A DNA stretch of 64,000 nucleotides. Source: Methylomonas koyamae (GTDB lineage: Bacteria; Pseudomonadota; Gammaproteobacteria; Methylococcales; Methylomonadaceae). Positions 54,301 to 62,689 of this stretch are shown in pieces. The stretch lies in NCBI RefSeq assembly GCF_006483455.1, contig NZ_PPPU01000011.1, positions 1-64,000 on the forward strand. Direction: 5' to 3'. The translations under genes and the position numbers were made by a program. Position 1 is the first letter of the stretch; each line of letters opens with the position of its first letter. The notes beneath the pieces were generated by a model, which saw nothing but the letters and a program-made list of their open reading frames with translations, made no database searches and was not told the DNA's origin.

Positions 54301-55368
54301 ATGAACCACAAACTATCCGTCGCCGCCCTGATTCTGATCGCGGCAACCGCCGCCGGCCGAAGCGAGGCGGCAAATTTTTCCAGCGTTTATGCCTTCGGCG
54401 ACTCGCTGTCCGACAGCGGCAAAAGCGCCTCGTCGGTCTGGAGCATTTACAATTTTTTAAATGGTTATCCGGGGCCGATCAATCCCAACGGCAATTGCGA
54501 TTCCAACCATCCCTGCCCGCCCTATTTCGAAGGCCGCTATTCCAACGGCCCTGCCGCCGTGGAGCGGGTGGCGAATGCGGTTTTGCCCGGTGGCGCCAAC
54601 GCCGGCAATTTTTTCAATTACTCGGTTTCCGGCGCCACCAGCGGCATCGGTAACTTCGGCGACGGCGGCTCGCAGTCGGCCCCCGGCGGTTTCGCTCTAC
54701 CGGGCATCGCCCAACAAATCGGTTTTTATCTGAACACCGCCGCCCCGGCCGCCAATGCGCTGCACTTCGTCTGGGGCGGTGCCAACGACTATCTGACCGA
54801 CGTCTATATCCCGCTGGCAACTCAATCCGGCCTCGACCCCAGCGCGGTCGCCAAAAAAGCGGCACAAACCGCCGCAACCAACATCGCCGGTTACGTCGGT
54901 GCGTTGGCGGCTTTCGGCGCAGAAACCATCCTGGTGCCCAACTTGCCCGATTTGGGCTTGACGCCGTTCGTCACCAGCCAAGGCCAGGACGTGATCGACC
55001 CGGCGCGCGAATATTCGTTGACCTTCAACCAAACCCTGACCAGTTTATTGGGTCTGGTCGACAACCAGTTCGCCGCCACCGACATCGTCGAATTCGACTC
55101 GTTCGGTTTATTCAATGCCATCGTCGCCAATCCGGCCGGATTCGGCTTCGGCAACGCGGTCAGCGCCTGCGTCAGCTTACCCGACGCCTGCGCCGATCCG
55201 AATAATCATGTGTTTTGGGACGATTTCCATCCGACGGCGGCGATGCATGCGCTGGTCGCCAACGCCATGGTCAGCCAGGTACCGTTGCCGGCTGCCGGCT
55301 GGTTGTTCGCCGCCGGCTGGTTAGCGCTGTGTCGCCGCCTCCGGTTTACCGCGCCGGCCAGCGCATAA
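54301..55368 (+). CDS. SGNH/GDSL hydrolase with VPLPA-type C-terminal sorting tail
   Basis: A 355-residue exported esterase/lipase-like protein. Signal peptide 1-24. The catalytic Ser is Ser35 in FGDSLSDSG; Gly and Asn blocks are seen in VWGGANDYL and the Asp/His pair in DDFHPTAAMH. The tail reads VPLPAAGWLFAAGWLAL then CRR, i.e. a VPLPA motif, membrane helix and basic end, matching the VPLPA/PEP-CTERM exosortase sorting signals. So it is probably processed by an exosortase and placed at the surface or in the extracellular matrix. No exosortase gene is in the window. The preceding 124 bases hold the likely promoter and a CAAAAGGGAG ribosome site. Confidence 0.87.
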   Translation: MNHKLSVAALILIAATAAGRSEAANFSSVYAFGDSLSDSGKSASSVWSIYNFLNGYPGPINPNGNCDSNHPCPPYFEGRYSNGPAAVERVANAVLPGGANAGNFFNYSVSGATSGIGNFGDGGSQSAPGGFALPGIAQQIGFYLNTAAPAANALHFVWGGANDYLTDVYIPLATQSGLDPSAVAKKAAQTAATNIAGYVGALAAFGAETILVPNLPDLGLTPFVTSQGQDVIDPAREYSLTFNQTLTSLLGLVDNQFAATDIVEFDSFGLFNAIVANPAGFGFGNAVSACVSLPDACADPNNHVFWDDFHPTAAMHALVANAMVSQVPLPAAGWLFAAGWLALCRRLRFTAPASA

Positions 55369-55380
55369 GCTCTAGTTGGT

Positions 55381-55407
55381 TGCGGCCGGTTCAAGCAGCC
55401 GGCCGCA
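55381..55407. terminator. Hairpin between convergent genes
   Basis: TGCGGCCGG (55381-55389) pairs perfectly with CCGGCCGCA (55399-55407) around a 9-base loop, between the GDSL gene and the leftward kinase gene. No T tract on either side, so a terminator role is probable but not certain. Confidence 0.5.
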
Positions 55408-55412
55408 GGGCG

Positions 55413-58400
55413 TCAACCGGGACGGCCTCGATTCAACTCGGCGATGGCCCGCTGCAAGGCCTCGATCAACTCTTCGGCTTGGCGCAACGCATGCTCGTCG
55501 CCAAGCCGGACCGAACGCAACACCCGAATCGCAACCGCTTCCAACTCCGGCGCGCAGACATTGCCGGCCATGCCTTTTAAATTATGAGCCATCTCCTTGA
55601 TTACCTCTAAATCCCGGCTTGCCAGCGCTTGGCGCAATAGTTCGGCATCGCCTGCGTGGTGCTCGGCCGCCATACGAATCAAACGGTCGACGAAATCGGT
55701 TTGATTCGGAAACTTTTTGGCAAGCGCCGGCCAATCGACTGCCGGCAATGGCGTCGGCTCCGCTTGGCCTAAACTCAACGGCGCCAAGCCCGGATTGGCA
55801 CCGGCATTGCCAATCTGATCGCGCAAGGCCGACACCAGGGTTTCGATATCGAGCGGTTTGGTCAAAGTCGCCGCCATTCCTGCCGCCAAACAGCGCCTAT
55901 GTTCTTCTTTCAGGGCGTGAGCGGTCTGGCCGATCACCGGCAGCGCCGGCGCAATTTGCCTGATGAGCCGAGTTGCTTCGAGCCCGTCCATCTCCGGCAT
56001 CTGTACATCCATCAACACCAGATCGAAGTTCTGCGCCGCGTGTTGCACTGCTTCGACGGCCAAACGCCCGTTAGCGACCATCTGCACCTCGGCGCCTTCC
56101 TGGCGCAGAAAATCCTCCAGCACCAACTGATTGATCGCATTGTCCTCGGCGGCCAGTATCCGCAGGCCGGCCAGACGCCTTTCGCCGGTAGTGCGGGTGA
56201 TGGCAACCGGATTGTCGCAGTGATCGATCAGCCGTAGCGGTAGGCGCAGAGTAAAGGTGCTACCCACACCCAGTCTGCTGTCGACCTCGAGCGTACCGCC
56301 CATCATTAGCGCCAGACGCCGGCTAATCGCCAGGCCCAGGCCGGTGCCGCCGAATTTGCGGGTGGTGGCGCTGTCGGCCTGTTCGAACGCCTCGAACAAT
56401 CGAGCCAAATTGGATTCGGCAATACCGATGCCGGTATCGCGGACGCGAAACACCAACTCGCCGCCCTCGCAGCTGCCGCTTAGGCAGATTTCGCCGGTCT
56501 GGGTAAATTTGATGGCGTTGGCAATCAGGTTGATCAGGATCTGGGAAATTCTGACCGGATCGCCCAGGCAGGCCTTGGGCAATGCGTCGTTTTGGACTAG
56601 CAATTTCAGTCCCTTAACGGCGCCGGCCTCGGCAAAGGTTTGCAAGGCGGTGTCGGCCAAATAGCCGGGATCGAGCGGCACGCTTTCGATTTCCAGCTTG
56701 CCGGCTTCGATTTTGGAAAAATCCAGAATATCGTTGATGATGGTCAGCAACAATTTGCCGGAATCGAGAATACGGGAAAATATCTCCTGGGTTTCGCCTC
56801 GGCCCACACTGTCGCGGTAACCGATCTGGGCCAAACCGAGCACGCCGTTTAGCGGCGTGCGGATCTCATGCGACATATTGGCCAAAAACTCGCTTTTCAG
56901 CCGCGCCAATTGCTCGGCGGCCCGGCGCGCGTCTTCCCTGGCCTGATCCGCCAAGTAACGTTCGGTATTGTCGTAGAAGCTCATTACCGCGCCAGACAAG
57001 CAGTCGCCGTTCCAAACCGGCTGCGTGGCAACGGAAACTTGCAGCGCATGGCCGCCGGCACGCCAAAACACCTCGCTGTCCAGCCGCAACTCCTTACCGG
57101 CAACAACCGCATGGAACAAAGGGCAGGCTTCGGCAGCACAACGCCGGCCGTCGGCCCGCCGGTAATGAATCACGTCGTGCACGTTGCGGCCCAATATGTC
57201 TTCGACCGCATAGCCCAACAATTGCGCCGCGGCCGGATTCGCCATCCGCACCAAACCCTGGGCATCCAGTTCGAATATGCCTTCCGCGGCCGACTCGACC
57301 ACTTGCCGGTAGCGTTGTTCCGCTTGCCTGGCTTCCCCGGTGCGGGCTTCGACCAGGCGCTCCAGATGAAACCGGTGTTTTTCCAGTTCGGCTTCGGCCT
57401 GCTTCAGATGAGTCACATCGGAAACGATTGCATAAAATCCCCTGACCTCGTGGTCCCTGATATCGGGAATGTATTGCACCATGGCATGACGTCCCGGGCG
57501 GTCGTTACGCGCCGGGTATTCGGTATCGAATACCTGTTTTTCGCCGCGCAACACCGCTGCAACCCGAGGCAGATTGCTCGGATAAACCCCCTCCGGCAAC
57601 ACTTGGCCCATGTGTCTACCCCGCATCACTGCGGGATCGATGCCGAACCAATCCGCGTAAGCGGCGTTGCCGAAGCGATTGACCAAATCTTTATCCCAGT
57701 ACCCGATCATGGCCGGGACATTATCGAGGATGGTACGGTAAAAAACTTCCCGCACCGCCAGTTCCGCTTCTTTGGCCTTGAGCGCCCGCAGATCGAAAAT
57801 CGTTGTCATCAGACCGAGAAAATTGCCTTGGGCATCGCGGATACTGGACACGGTCAGAAACACCGGCACGGCACTACCGTCTTTGGCTTGCCGCACAACT
57901 TCCCGCGCGCAACCGCCCTGCTCGAAAGCCTGCCGCAATATGTCCAGTTGTTCGACTCTGCTGTCCGGGTCGTCCGGCACCAAAAAACTCGGGTGGCGGC
58001 CGCAGACCTCATGCTCGGCATAGCCGAATAATTGCAAAAACGCCGGATTGACAAATTCAATGGTGCCGTCGGCAGCGGCGATTACATTGGGAGCCGCGGA
58101 TTGACGCAAGGCCTCCGACAGGCGGTAGCGTTCGCTCTCCGCGGCCTTGCGTTCGGTAATGTCCTCACTGAAGAAAACAACGCCGCCGACCGAACCATCT
58201 CGCGCCGGCCATGGCCGTACCTCCCATTTCAACCATTGCACGCTGCCATCGCTACGCCGGAAACAATCCTCGTCTTTGCGGATCACCTCCCCGGCTAGGC
58301 CGCGGCGATGAACAGCTTTCCAGTCGTCGCCGATCTCCGGAAACACGGCATAATGCGATACGCCGGACAGTGCGGTGTCGCCCAAGCGGTAATCCTCGCG

Positions 58401-59870
58401 CCAGCGTTTGCTGGCCGCCAGGTAACGCATGTCCCGGTCGAACATCGCCAATGCCGCCGGCGCATGTTCGATCAATATCCGCAACCGCTCCTCGCTGTCC
58501 GCCAAGGCGTCTTCGGCCCGTTTGCGCTGAGTAATATCCAACACCGACAACAACATTTCGTCGCCCAACCGGACCCGGCCGAGCAGTACGGTTTTGATGC
58601 TGCCGTCTTTACTGCGCACCGACAACTCGGATTGGGTTAACTCGGTTTCCACCAGTTCGGCCCACCGCTGCCGGCAGAGTTGGAGTTGCTGCAGACTCGA
58701 TTCGGGATCGGCGATCACTTTATCCCGCCAATCTTCTATGCTGGACAATTCGTCCGGCCCATAGCCAAACAGTTTGACGAATTCGCGGTTCATCGAGACG
58801 AAGGCGCCATCGCGGTTGCTGGTGGAAAAGGCCACGGGCGACTGCTCGTACATCCGGCGGAAGCGGGTCTCGCTGGCCGCCAACGCTATTCGCTGTTGCT
58901 CGATGGTATCCATCAAGCGTTTGCGCTCGGTCACGTTGCGGGCAACGGCAAACATGCCGATCGGCGATCCGTTACGGCCGACGACCGGCCCTTTGATGGT
59001 TAAAAACTCCAGGACTAAACCGTCCCGGTTTTCCAGATGCTCGTCCAGCATGATCGGTTTGCCGCTGAGCATCGCCGCCCTATCGTTGGTCATGAAGGCC
59101 ATCCCGACCTCCACCGGAAACAAGGCCAAGTCGTCTTTGCCGATGATTTCCGCGAGCGGTTTGCCGATGAATTCACAGGTGGCGGCGTTGGCCAGCACGT
59201 ATCGGCCCAGTGCATCCTTGGCGAATACCGCATCCGGGGTACCGTCGACGATGGCTTGCAGCAGGTAGCGGGTGGCTTGCGCTTCCGCCAAGGAACGCTG
59301 CAAGCGCCCGCTCAGCGACGACAAGGTAATTCCCGACAGCAGAAAAATCGCCAATTGCAAACTTTCCACCGCCGGTACCACCACGAAACTGTCCAGCGGC
59401 AGCAGGAGCCGATAGCAGACGAAACCGGTCGACAGCAGCGTCGCGGTAAACCCTGGCCCGCTGCCGCCGAGCAAGGCACTGAACACGACCGGGATCATGA
59501 ATAGCACCAGCATCGGTCGCTGGCCGAACGGCATGGCGAACTCTTGCCTGACCCAAATCGTCGCCAGCGTAATGCAGACGGCAAACAGGTACATGGGCCA
59601 GCGCCGCGGTTTATCGAGAAAACCGGTTACCGCCGAATTCAGATGGGATTGGGCCTGATCGGCTGCCGAAGCGGTCGCGACCGAATTCAATGCAAAAAAC
59701 AGAAAACCGGTAGTGACAACGACGAACAACACCCCTTTTGCGGTCGAAAACCAGACCACAGATTCGGTGTCGGTAATTTGAGCCAACAAGGTGTCGGATA
59801 AAAATATCCAGGCCAAACCGAGTATCAGGTAAGCCGTCGTTGCAAACAAAATAAATCGGTTTCTCGCCAT
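55413..59870 (-). CDS. Membrane-bound multi-PAS hybrid histidine kinase
   Basis: A 1485-residue sensor kinase. Two N-terminal helices (about 8-28 and 42-62) and a four-helix block (about 90-190, like the DUF4118/KdpD-type sensor module) anchor it. About six PAS/PAC units follow (roughly 200-985; several end in the DITERK-type PAC signature). HisKA has His1001 (SHEIRTP), HATPase lies about 1105-1225 (GTGLGLA), the receiver has Asp1288 (LMDVQMPEMDG), and the HPt has His1429 (AHNLKGMAGN). All phosphorelay residues are present, so an external response regulator is the expected end point; none adjoins. It is convergent with the GDSL gene and divergent from the GH17-like gene. Confidence 0.92.
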   Translation of the reverse strand: MARNRFILFATTAYLILGLAWIFLSDTLLAQITDTESVVWFSTAKGVLFVVVTTGFLFFALNSVATASAADQAQSHLNSAVTGFLDKPRRWPMYLFAVCITLATIWVRQEFAMPFGQRPMLVLFMIPVVFSALLGGSGPGFTATLLSTGFVCYRLLLPLDSFVVVPAVESLQLAIFLLSGITLSSLSGRLQRSLAEAQATRYLLQAIVDGTPDAVFAKDALGRYVLANAATCEFIGKPLAEIIGKDDLALFPVEVGMAFMTNDRAAMLSGKPIMLDEHLENRDGLVLEFLTIKGPVVGRNGSPIGMFAVARNVTERKRLMDTIEQQRIALAASETRFRRMYEQSPVAFSTSNRDGAFVSMNREFVKLFGYGPDELSSIEDWRDKVIADPESSLQQLQLCRQRWAELVETELTQSELSVRSKDGSIKTVLLGRVRLGDEMLLSVLDITQRKRAEDALADSEERLRILIEHAPAALAMFDRDMRYLAASKRWREDYRLGDTALSGVSHYAVFPEIGDDWKAVHRRGLAGEVIRKDEDCFRRSDGSVQWLKWEVRPWPARDGSVGGVVFFSEDITERKAAESERYRLSEALRQSAAPNVIAAADGTIEFVNPAFLQLFGYAEHEVCGRHPSFLVPDDPDSRVEQLDILRQAFEQGGCAREVVRQAKDGSAVPVFLTVSSIRDAQGNFLGLMTTIFDLRALKAKEAELAVREVFYRTILDNVPAMIGYWDKDLVNRFGNAAYADWFGIDPAVMRGRHMGQVLPEGVYPSNLPRVAAVLRGEKQVFDTEYPARNDRPGRHAMVQYIPDIRDHEVRGFYAIVSDVTHLKQAEAELEKHRFHLERLVEARTGEARQAEQRYRQVVESAAEGIFELDAQGLVRMANPAAAQLLGYAVEDILGRNVHDVIHYRRADGRRCAAEACPLFHAVVAGKELRLDSEVFWRAGGHALQVSVATQPVWNGDCLSGAVMSFYDNTERYLADQAREDARRAAEQLARLKSEFLANMSHEIRTPLNGVLGLAQIGYRDSVGRGETQEIFSRILDSGKLLLTIINDILDFSKIEAGKLEIESVPLDPGYLADTALQTFAEAGAVKGLKLLVQNDALPKACLGDPVRISQILINLIANAIKFTQTGEICLSGSCEGGELVFRVRDTGIGIAESNLARLFEAFEQADSATTRKFGGTGLGLAISRRLALMMGGTLEVDSRLGVGSTFTLRLPLRLIDHCDNPVAITRTTGERRLAGLRILAAEDNAINQLVLEDFLRQEGAEVQMVANGRLAVEAVQHAAQNFDLVLMDVQMPEMDGLEATRLIRQIAPALPVIGQTAHALKEEHRRCLAAGMAATLTKPLDIETLVSALRDQIGNAGANPGLAPLSLGQAEPTPLPAVDWPALAKKFPNQTDFVDRLIRMAAEHHAGDAELLRQALASRDLEVIKEMAHNLKGMAGNVCAPELEAVAIRVLRSVRLGDEHALRQAEELIEALQRAIAELNRGRPG

Positions 59871-60081
59871 GCCAAAATGTTCGAATGGTCCGGATAAAGG
59901 GATCGCTTGCCACGGGCCGATACCCGCCCGCCTATTTCGATAATTTTGGCACAGTTTAAAATTCCTTCATCGGCAATAGATTCGAGCGGCCGTTGCCGTC
60001 ATCACTATTGCAGCCGCGGACATCGGCACCGCAACGGCCGGTGTATAATCGCCGAATTCATTATCGGCTTCCCTCATCCGC

Positions 60082-61785
60082 ATGTCTTCGCTCAAAGTCC
60101 TGCTCTGCCTGCTACTCGTTTTCGTCGCCCACGGCTCCATCGCTTGGTATCGCAACCAACCGCAAGCGGCCGGCCCGGACGTGCCGTCCGGCAAATTGCG
60201 CAGCCTATCGTTTGCGCCTTACCACGCCGGCTTTAGCCCGATCGCCCAAAAATTTCCGTTGCCGGAGCATATCGACACCGACGCCCGGCTGATCGCCGAC
60301 AAAACTTACACCATTCGCACCTATTCCGTGCGCGGCGGCATGCAACCGACACCGGAATACGCCCGCCAATACGGTTTGAATATGATGATGGGCGCCTGGC
60401 TCGGCGACGGCCACCCGGAAAACAAAGTCGAAATCCAGAGCCTGATTCAAGCCGCCAACCAGCACCCGGACGTCGTAACCCGGGTCATCGTCGGTAATGA
60501 AGTGTTATTGCGCAAGGACATGGATATCGACACGCTGATCGCTTACATCCGCCAGGTGAAGCAAGCGGTGAAACAACCGGTGACCTATGCCGACGTCTGG
60601 TCCAGTTACATGCAATATCCGCAACTGTTCCAGGAAGTGGATTTCATCACCGTGCATATCCTGCCTTACTGGGAAGACGAACCGGTCGCGATCGAACACG
60701 CAGCGGACCACGTCGAAAAAATCGTGCGCCAGATCGAAGAAAAGGCCCGCAGTATGGGCGTCGACAAACCGATTCTGATTGGCGAATCCGGCTGGCCCTC
60801 GCTCGGCAGGCAGCGCGGCGCCGCAGTACCCGGCGTGGTCAACTCGGCGCGTTATATCCGCGATTTGATTCAGGTCGCCAACCGCCACGGTTTCGATTAC
60901 AACATCGTCGAAGCTTTCAATCAGCCCTGGAAAAGCCACAACGAAGGCGTGGTCGGCGCCAATTGGGGCTTACTGGACATAGACCGCGAACCGGTGTTTC
61001 CGCTGACCGGACCGGTACAGGAAAATCCGGACTGGCTGCAGCAGTTCGGCTGGGGCGCGGCGCTGAGTCTGGCCGCGGCCGGCATCGGCCGGCGGGCTTT
61101 ACAACATTTGGCCTGGCCGAAGCTAACGGCGTATCTGCTGCTGATCCAGGTATTCAGCGGATGCCTGGTGCATCTGGCCGACTTATCCTGGGAGACCAGT
61201 TACAGCGTCTGGCAACAGGCCTACACGCTGATCATGATATGCGGCAATGCGGCACTCGCCGGCCTGCTGCTGATCCAGGTTTACGCCGCAGTAGCCGAGC
61301 GAGCCGTTCCGGCCCCCTGCCGCGTAGCGCTGCAAACCGGGTACTTGCTGTTCATGGCGTTGGCCGTCGCAAAAACCTATCTGCTGGCGTTCGACGGCCG
61401 CTATTTGAGTTTTCCGGTCGAGCAATTCACGATTCCGGCCGTGGGGATCGCTGCGCTAGCCGTATGCCGCCGGCTCGGCGACTTGACGACGAATAGCGGG
61501 GCCGAGGCCGGCAAATACAGCGGCCGCCTGGCATTTTTGTTGGGCTTGGGCATATTCGGCGTCGTCGCCGGCGAAACCTATTCCTTCATGTCGGCCTACG
61601 ACTTTATCCAGGCCCACCCCAGCATCGGCGAGGGCCTGCCGGTCGCGCTAGGCTATACCTTGCAGAACCGGCAATTGCTGGCTTGGCTGGTCTGCATCCT
61701 GATTCTGGCGTTACCGTACTGGCCGAAACCGAGCGGCAAGCCGCAACCAGCCGGCGATGCCCGCATTAGCGGAGAACCACAATGA
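60082..61785 (+). CDS. GH17-like glucanase domain fused to membrane helices
   Basis: A 567-residue membrane protein. An N-terminal signal anchor (1-22) precedes a glycoside hydrolase family 17-like domain (about 40-310): IRTYSVRG near residue 75, the acid Glu140 in VIVGNEVL and the nucleophile Glu235 in GESGWPS are both present, predicting action on beta-1,3-glucan. The C-terminal 220 residues hold about six membrane helices. Bacterial proteins of this layout act in periplasmic or exported glucan processing. A TATAAT box at 60044-60049 suggests the promoter. The stop overlaps the next small gene (ATGA). Confidence 0.82.
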   Translation: MSSLKVLLCLLLVFVAHGSIAWYRNQPQAAGPDVPSGKLRSLSFAPYHAGFSPIAQKFPLPEHIDTDARLIADKTYTIRTYSVRGGMQPTPEYARQYGLNMMMGAWLGDGHPENKVEIQSLIQAANQHPDVVTRVIVGNEVLLRKDMDIDTLIAYIRQVKQAVKQPVTYADVWSSYMQYPQLFQEVDFITVHILPYWEDEPVAIEHAADHVEKIVRQIEEKARSMGVDKPILIGESGWPSLGRQRGAAVPGVVNSARYIRDLIQVANRHGFDYNIVEAFNQPWKSHNEGVVGANWGLLDIDREPVFPLTGPVQENPDWLQQFGWGAALSLAAAGIGRRALQHLAWPKLTAYLLLIQVFSGCLVHLADLSWETSYSVWQQAYTLIMICGNAALAGLLLIQVYAAVAERAVPAPCRVALQTGYLLFMALAVAKTYLLAFDGRYLSFPVEQFTIPAVGIAALAVCRRLGDLTTNSGAEAGKYSGRLAFLLGLGIFGVVAGETYSFMSAYDFIQAHPSIGEGLPVALGYTLQNRQLLAWLVCILILALPYWPKPSGKPQPAGDARISGEPQ

Positions 61786-61949
61786 AAGCCTCCTCCGCGA
61801 CCCGATTCAAATGCGCTGCCGTGTTTTTAGTGTTCATGATTTTTAGCGTCGGACCGATTCCGATCACCAGCACACTGGGCTTATACGTGGTTATTTTCCG
61901 GCCGCGCTGGTTTAAAGAACTGGTTAACCGCGTCTACGCCGACGATTAA
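61782..61949 (+). CDS. Small membrane protein coupled to the GH17-like gene
   Basis: A 55-residue protein whose ATG overlaps the stop of the glucanase gene by four bases. It has one hydrophobic segment (AAVFLVFMIFSVGPIPITST, about residues 12-31), possibly extended by LGLYVVIF, and a basic/aromatic end (RPRWFKELVNRVYADD). Start overlap and hydrophobic profile make it a real gene in my judgement. It is probably an accessory subunit of the upstream membrane enzyme. Confidence 0.7.
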   Translation: MKASSATRFKCAAVFLVFMIFSVGPIPITSTLGLYVVIFRPRWFKELVNRVYADD

Positions 61950-62080
61950 TTGGCCGCCCGGATTCCGTGTTATCCCAGCTCCGGCAAGTCTAAGCGGTTT
62001 ACCCGGCCGGATTTATCCATTATCGTTAGCTACCGGGCCGAATCGCCCACATCCAGCCATCACAACCCAGGAAAATTATT

Positions 62081-62512
62081 ATGGAACGTCGCGATTTTAT
62101 TAAATTCAGCGCGGCCGGCGCGGTAGCCGGCCTGGCCCTTCCCCACGCTGCTTCGGCGGCAGCCGGCGCGGTACCGACACCGCCGGGGGACCTGTTCTAC
62201 ACCAAGGACGCTCAGGGCCGCTGGGCCGGAAAGGCTGCCACCCACTTGCCGGTGATCGAGGCGACCAAAGACGGCGGCAAAATCAGCATAAAAGTCACCA
62301 CCCCGCACGAAATGAAAGGATACGAGCATTACATCGTCAAACACGTGCTGCTGGACAAGGACTACAAATTCCTGGCCGAACACATGTTGGACCCAAGTAA
62401 AGACCCGGTGCCGGTTTCGACCTTTAGTTTGGACGGCTATGTCGGCACGCTGTACGCCCTGAGTTTGTGCAACAAGCACGATTTGTGGATCAGCAGCGCC
62501 GAGATTGCCTGA
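62081..62512 (+). CDS. Tat-exported superoxide reductase-like (desulfoferrodoxin) protein
   Basis: A 143-residue protein with a twin-arginine signal (ERRDFIKFSAAGAVAGLAL, cleavage near residue 28) and a neelaredoxin-type iron domain. The five centre-II iron ligands can be placed: His55 (THLPVI), His76 and His83 (PHEMKGYEHYI), Cys130 and His133 (LCNKHDLW). Such enzymes reduce superoxide to hydrogen peroxide. The Glu-Lys pair that normally precedes the first His is Ala-Thr here, so activity may differ; a related sulfur- or copper-linked role is not excluded. Export by Tat in a folded, metal-loaded state fits a periplasmic redox protein. It is expressed alone, with about 130 bases of leader and an upstream GGAAAATT-type ribosome site. 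Confidence 0.8.
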   Translation: MERRDFIKFSAAGAVAGLALPHAASAAAGAVPTPPGDLFYTKDAQGRWAGKAATHLPVIEATKDGGKISIKVTTPHEMKGYEHYIVKHVLLDKDYKFLAEHMLDPSKDPVPVSTFSLDGYVGTLYALSLCNKHDLWISSAEIA

Positions 62513-62519
62513 TTCCTGC

Positions 62520-62549
62520 GCCCCCGGATCGGGGAAAGTATCCGGGGGC
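62520..62549. terminator. Strong hairpin after the superoxide reductase-like gene
   Basis: GCCCCCGGAT (62520-62529) pairs perfectly with ATCCGGGGGC (62540-62549) around a 10-base loop, seven bases past the stop codon. There is no T tract, but position and stability suggest a transcript end. Confidence 0.6.
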
Positions 62550-62689
62550 CTATTGCCGCAGTTAAACAGCCTGCCGGCGCAGTCGCCTGGCACCACCCCT
62601 TAAAATCAATGCCTGGAGATTTGGGAGAGCGGCATGATTGCTCTCCCCTCAGCGCCCGCTCAAGTTTGGTCTCCAACTCGTTAAACCGG

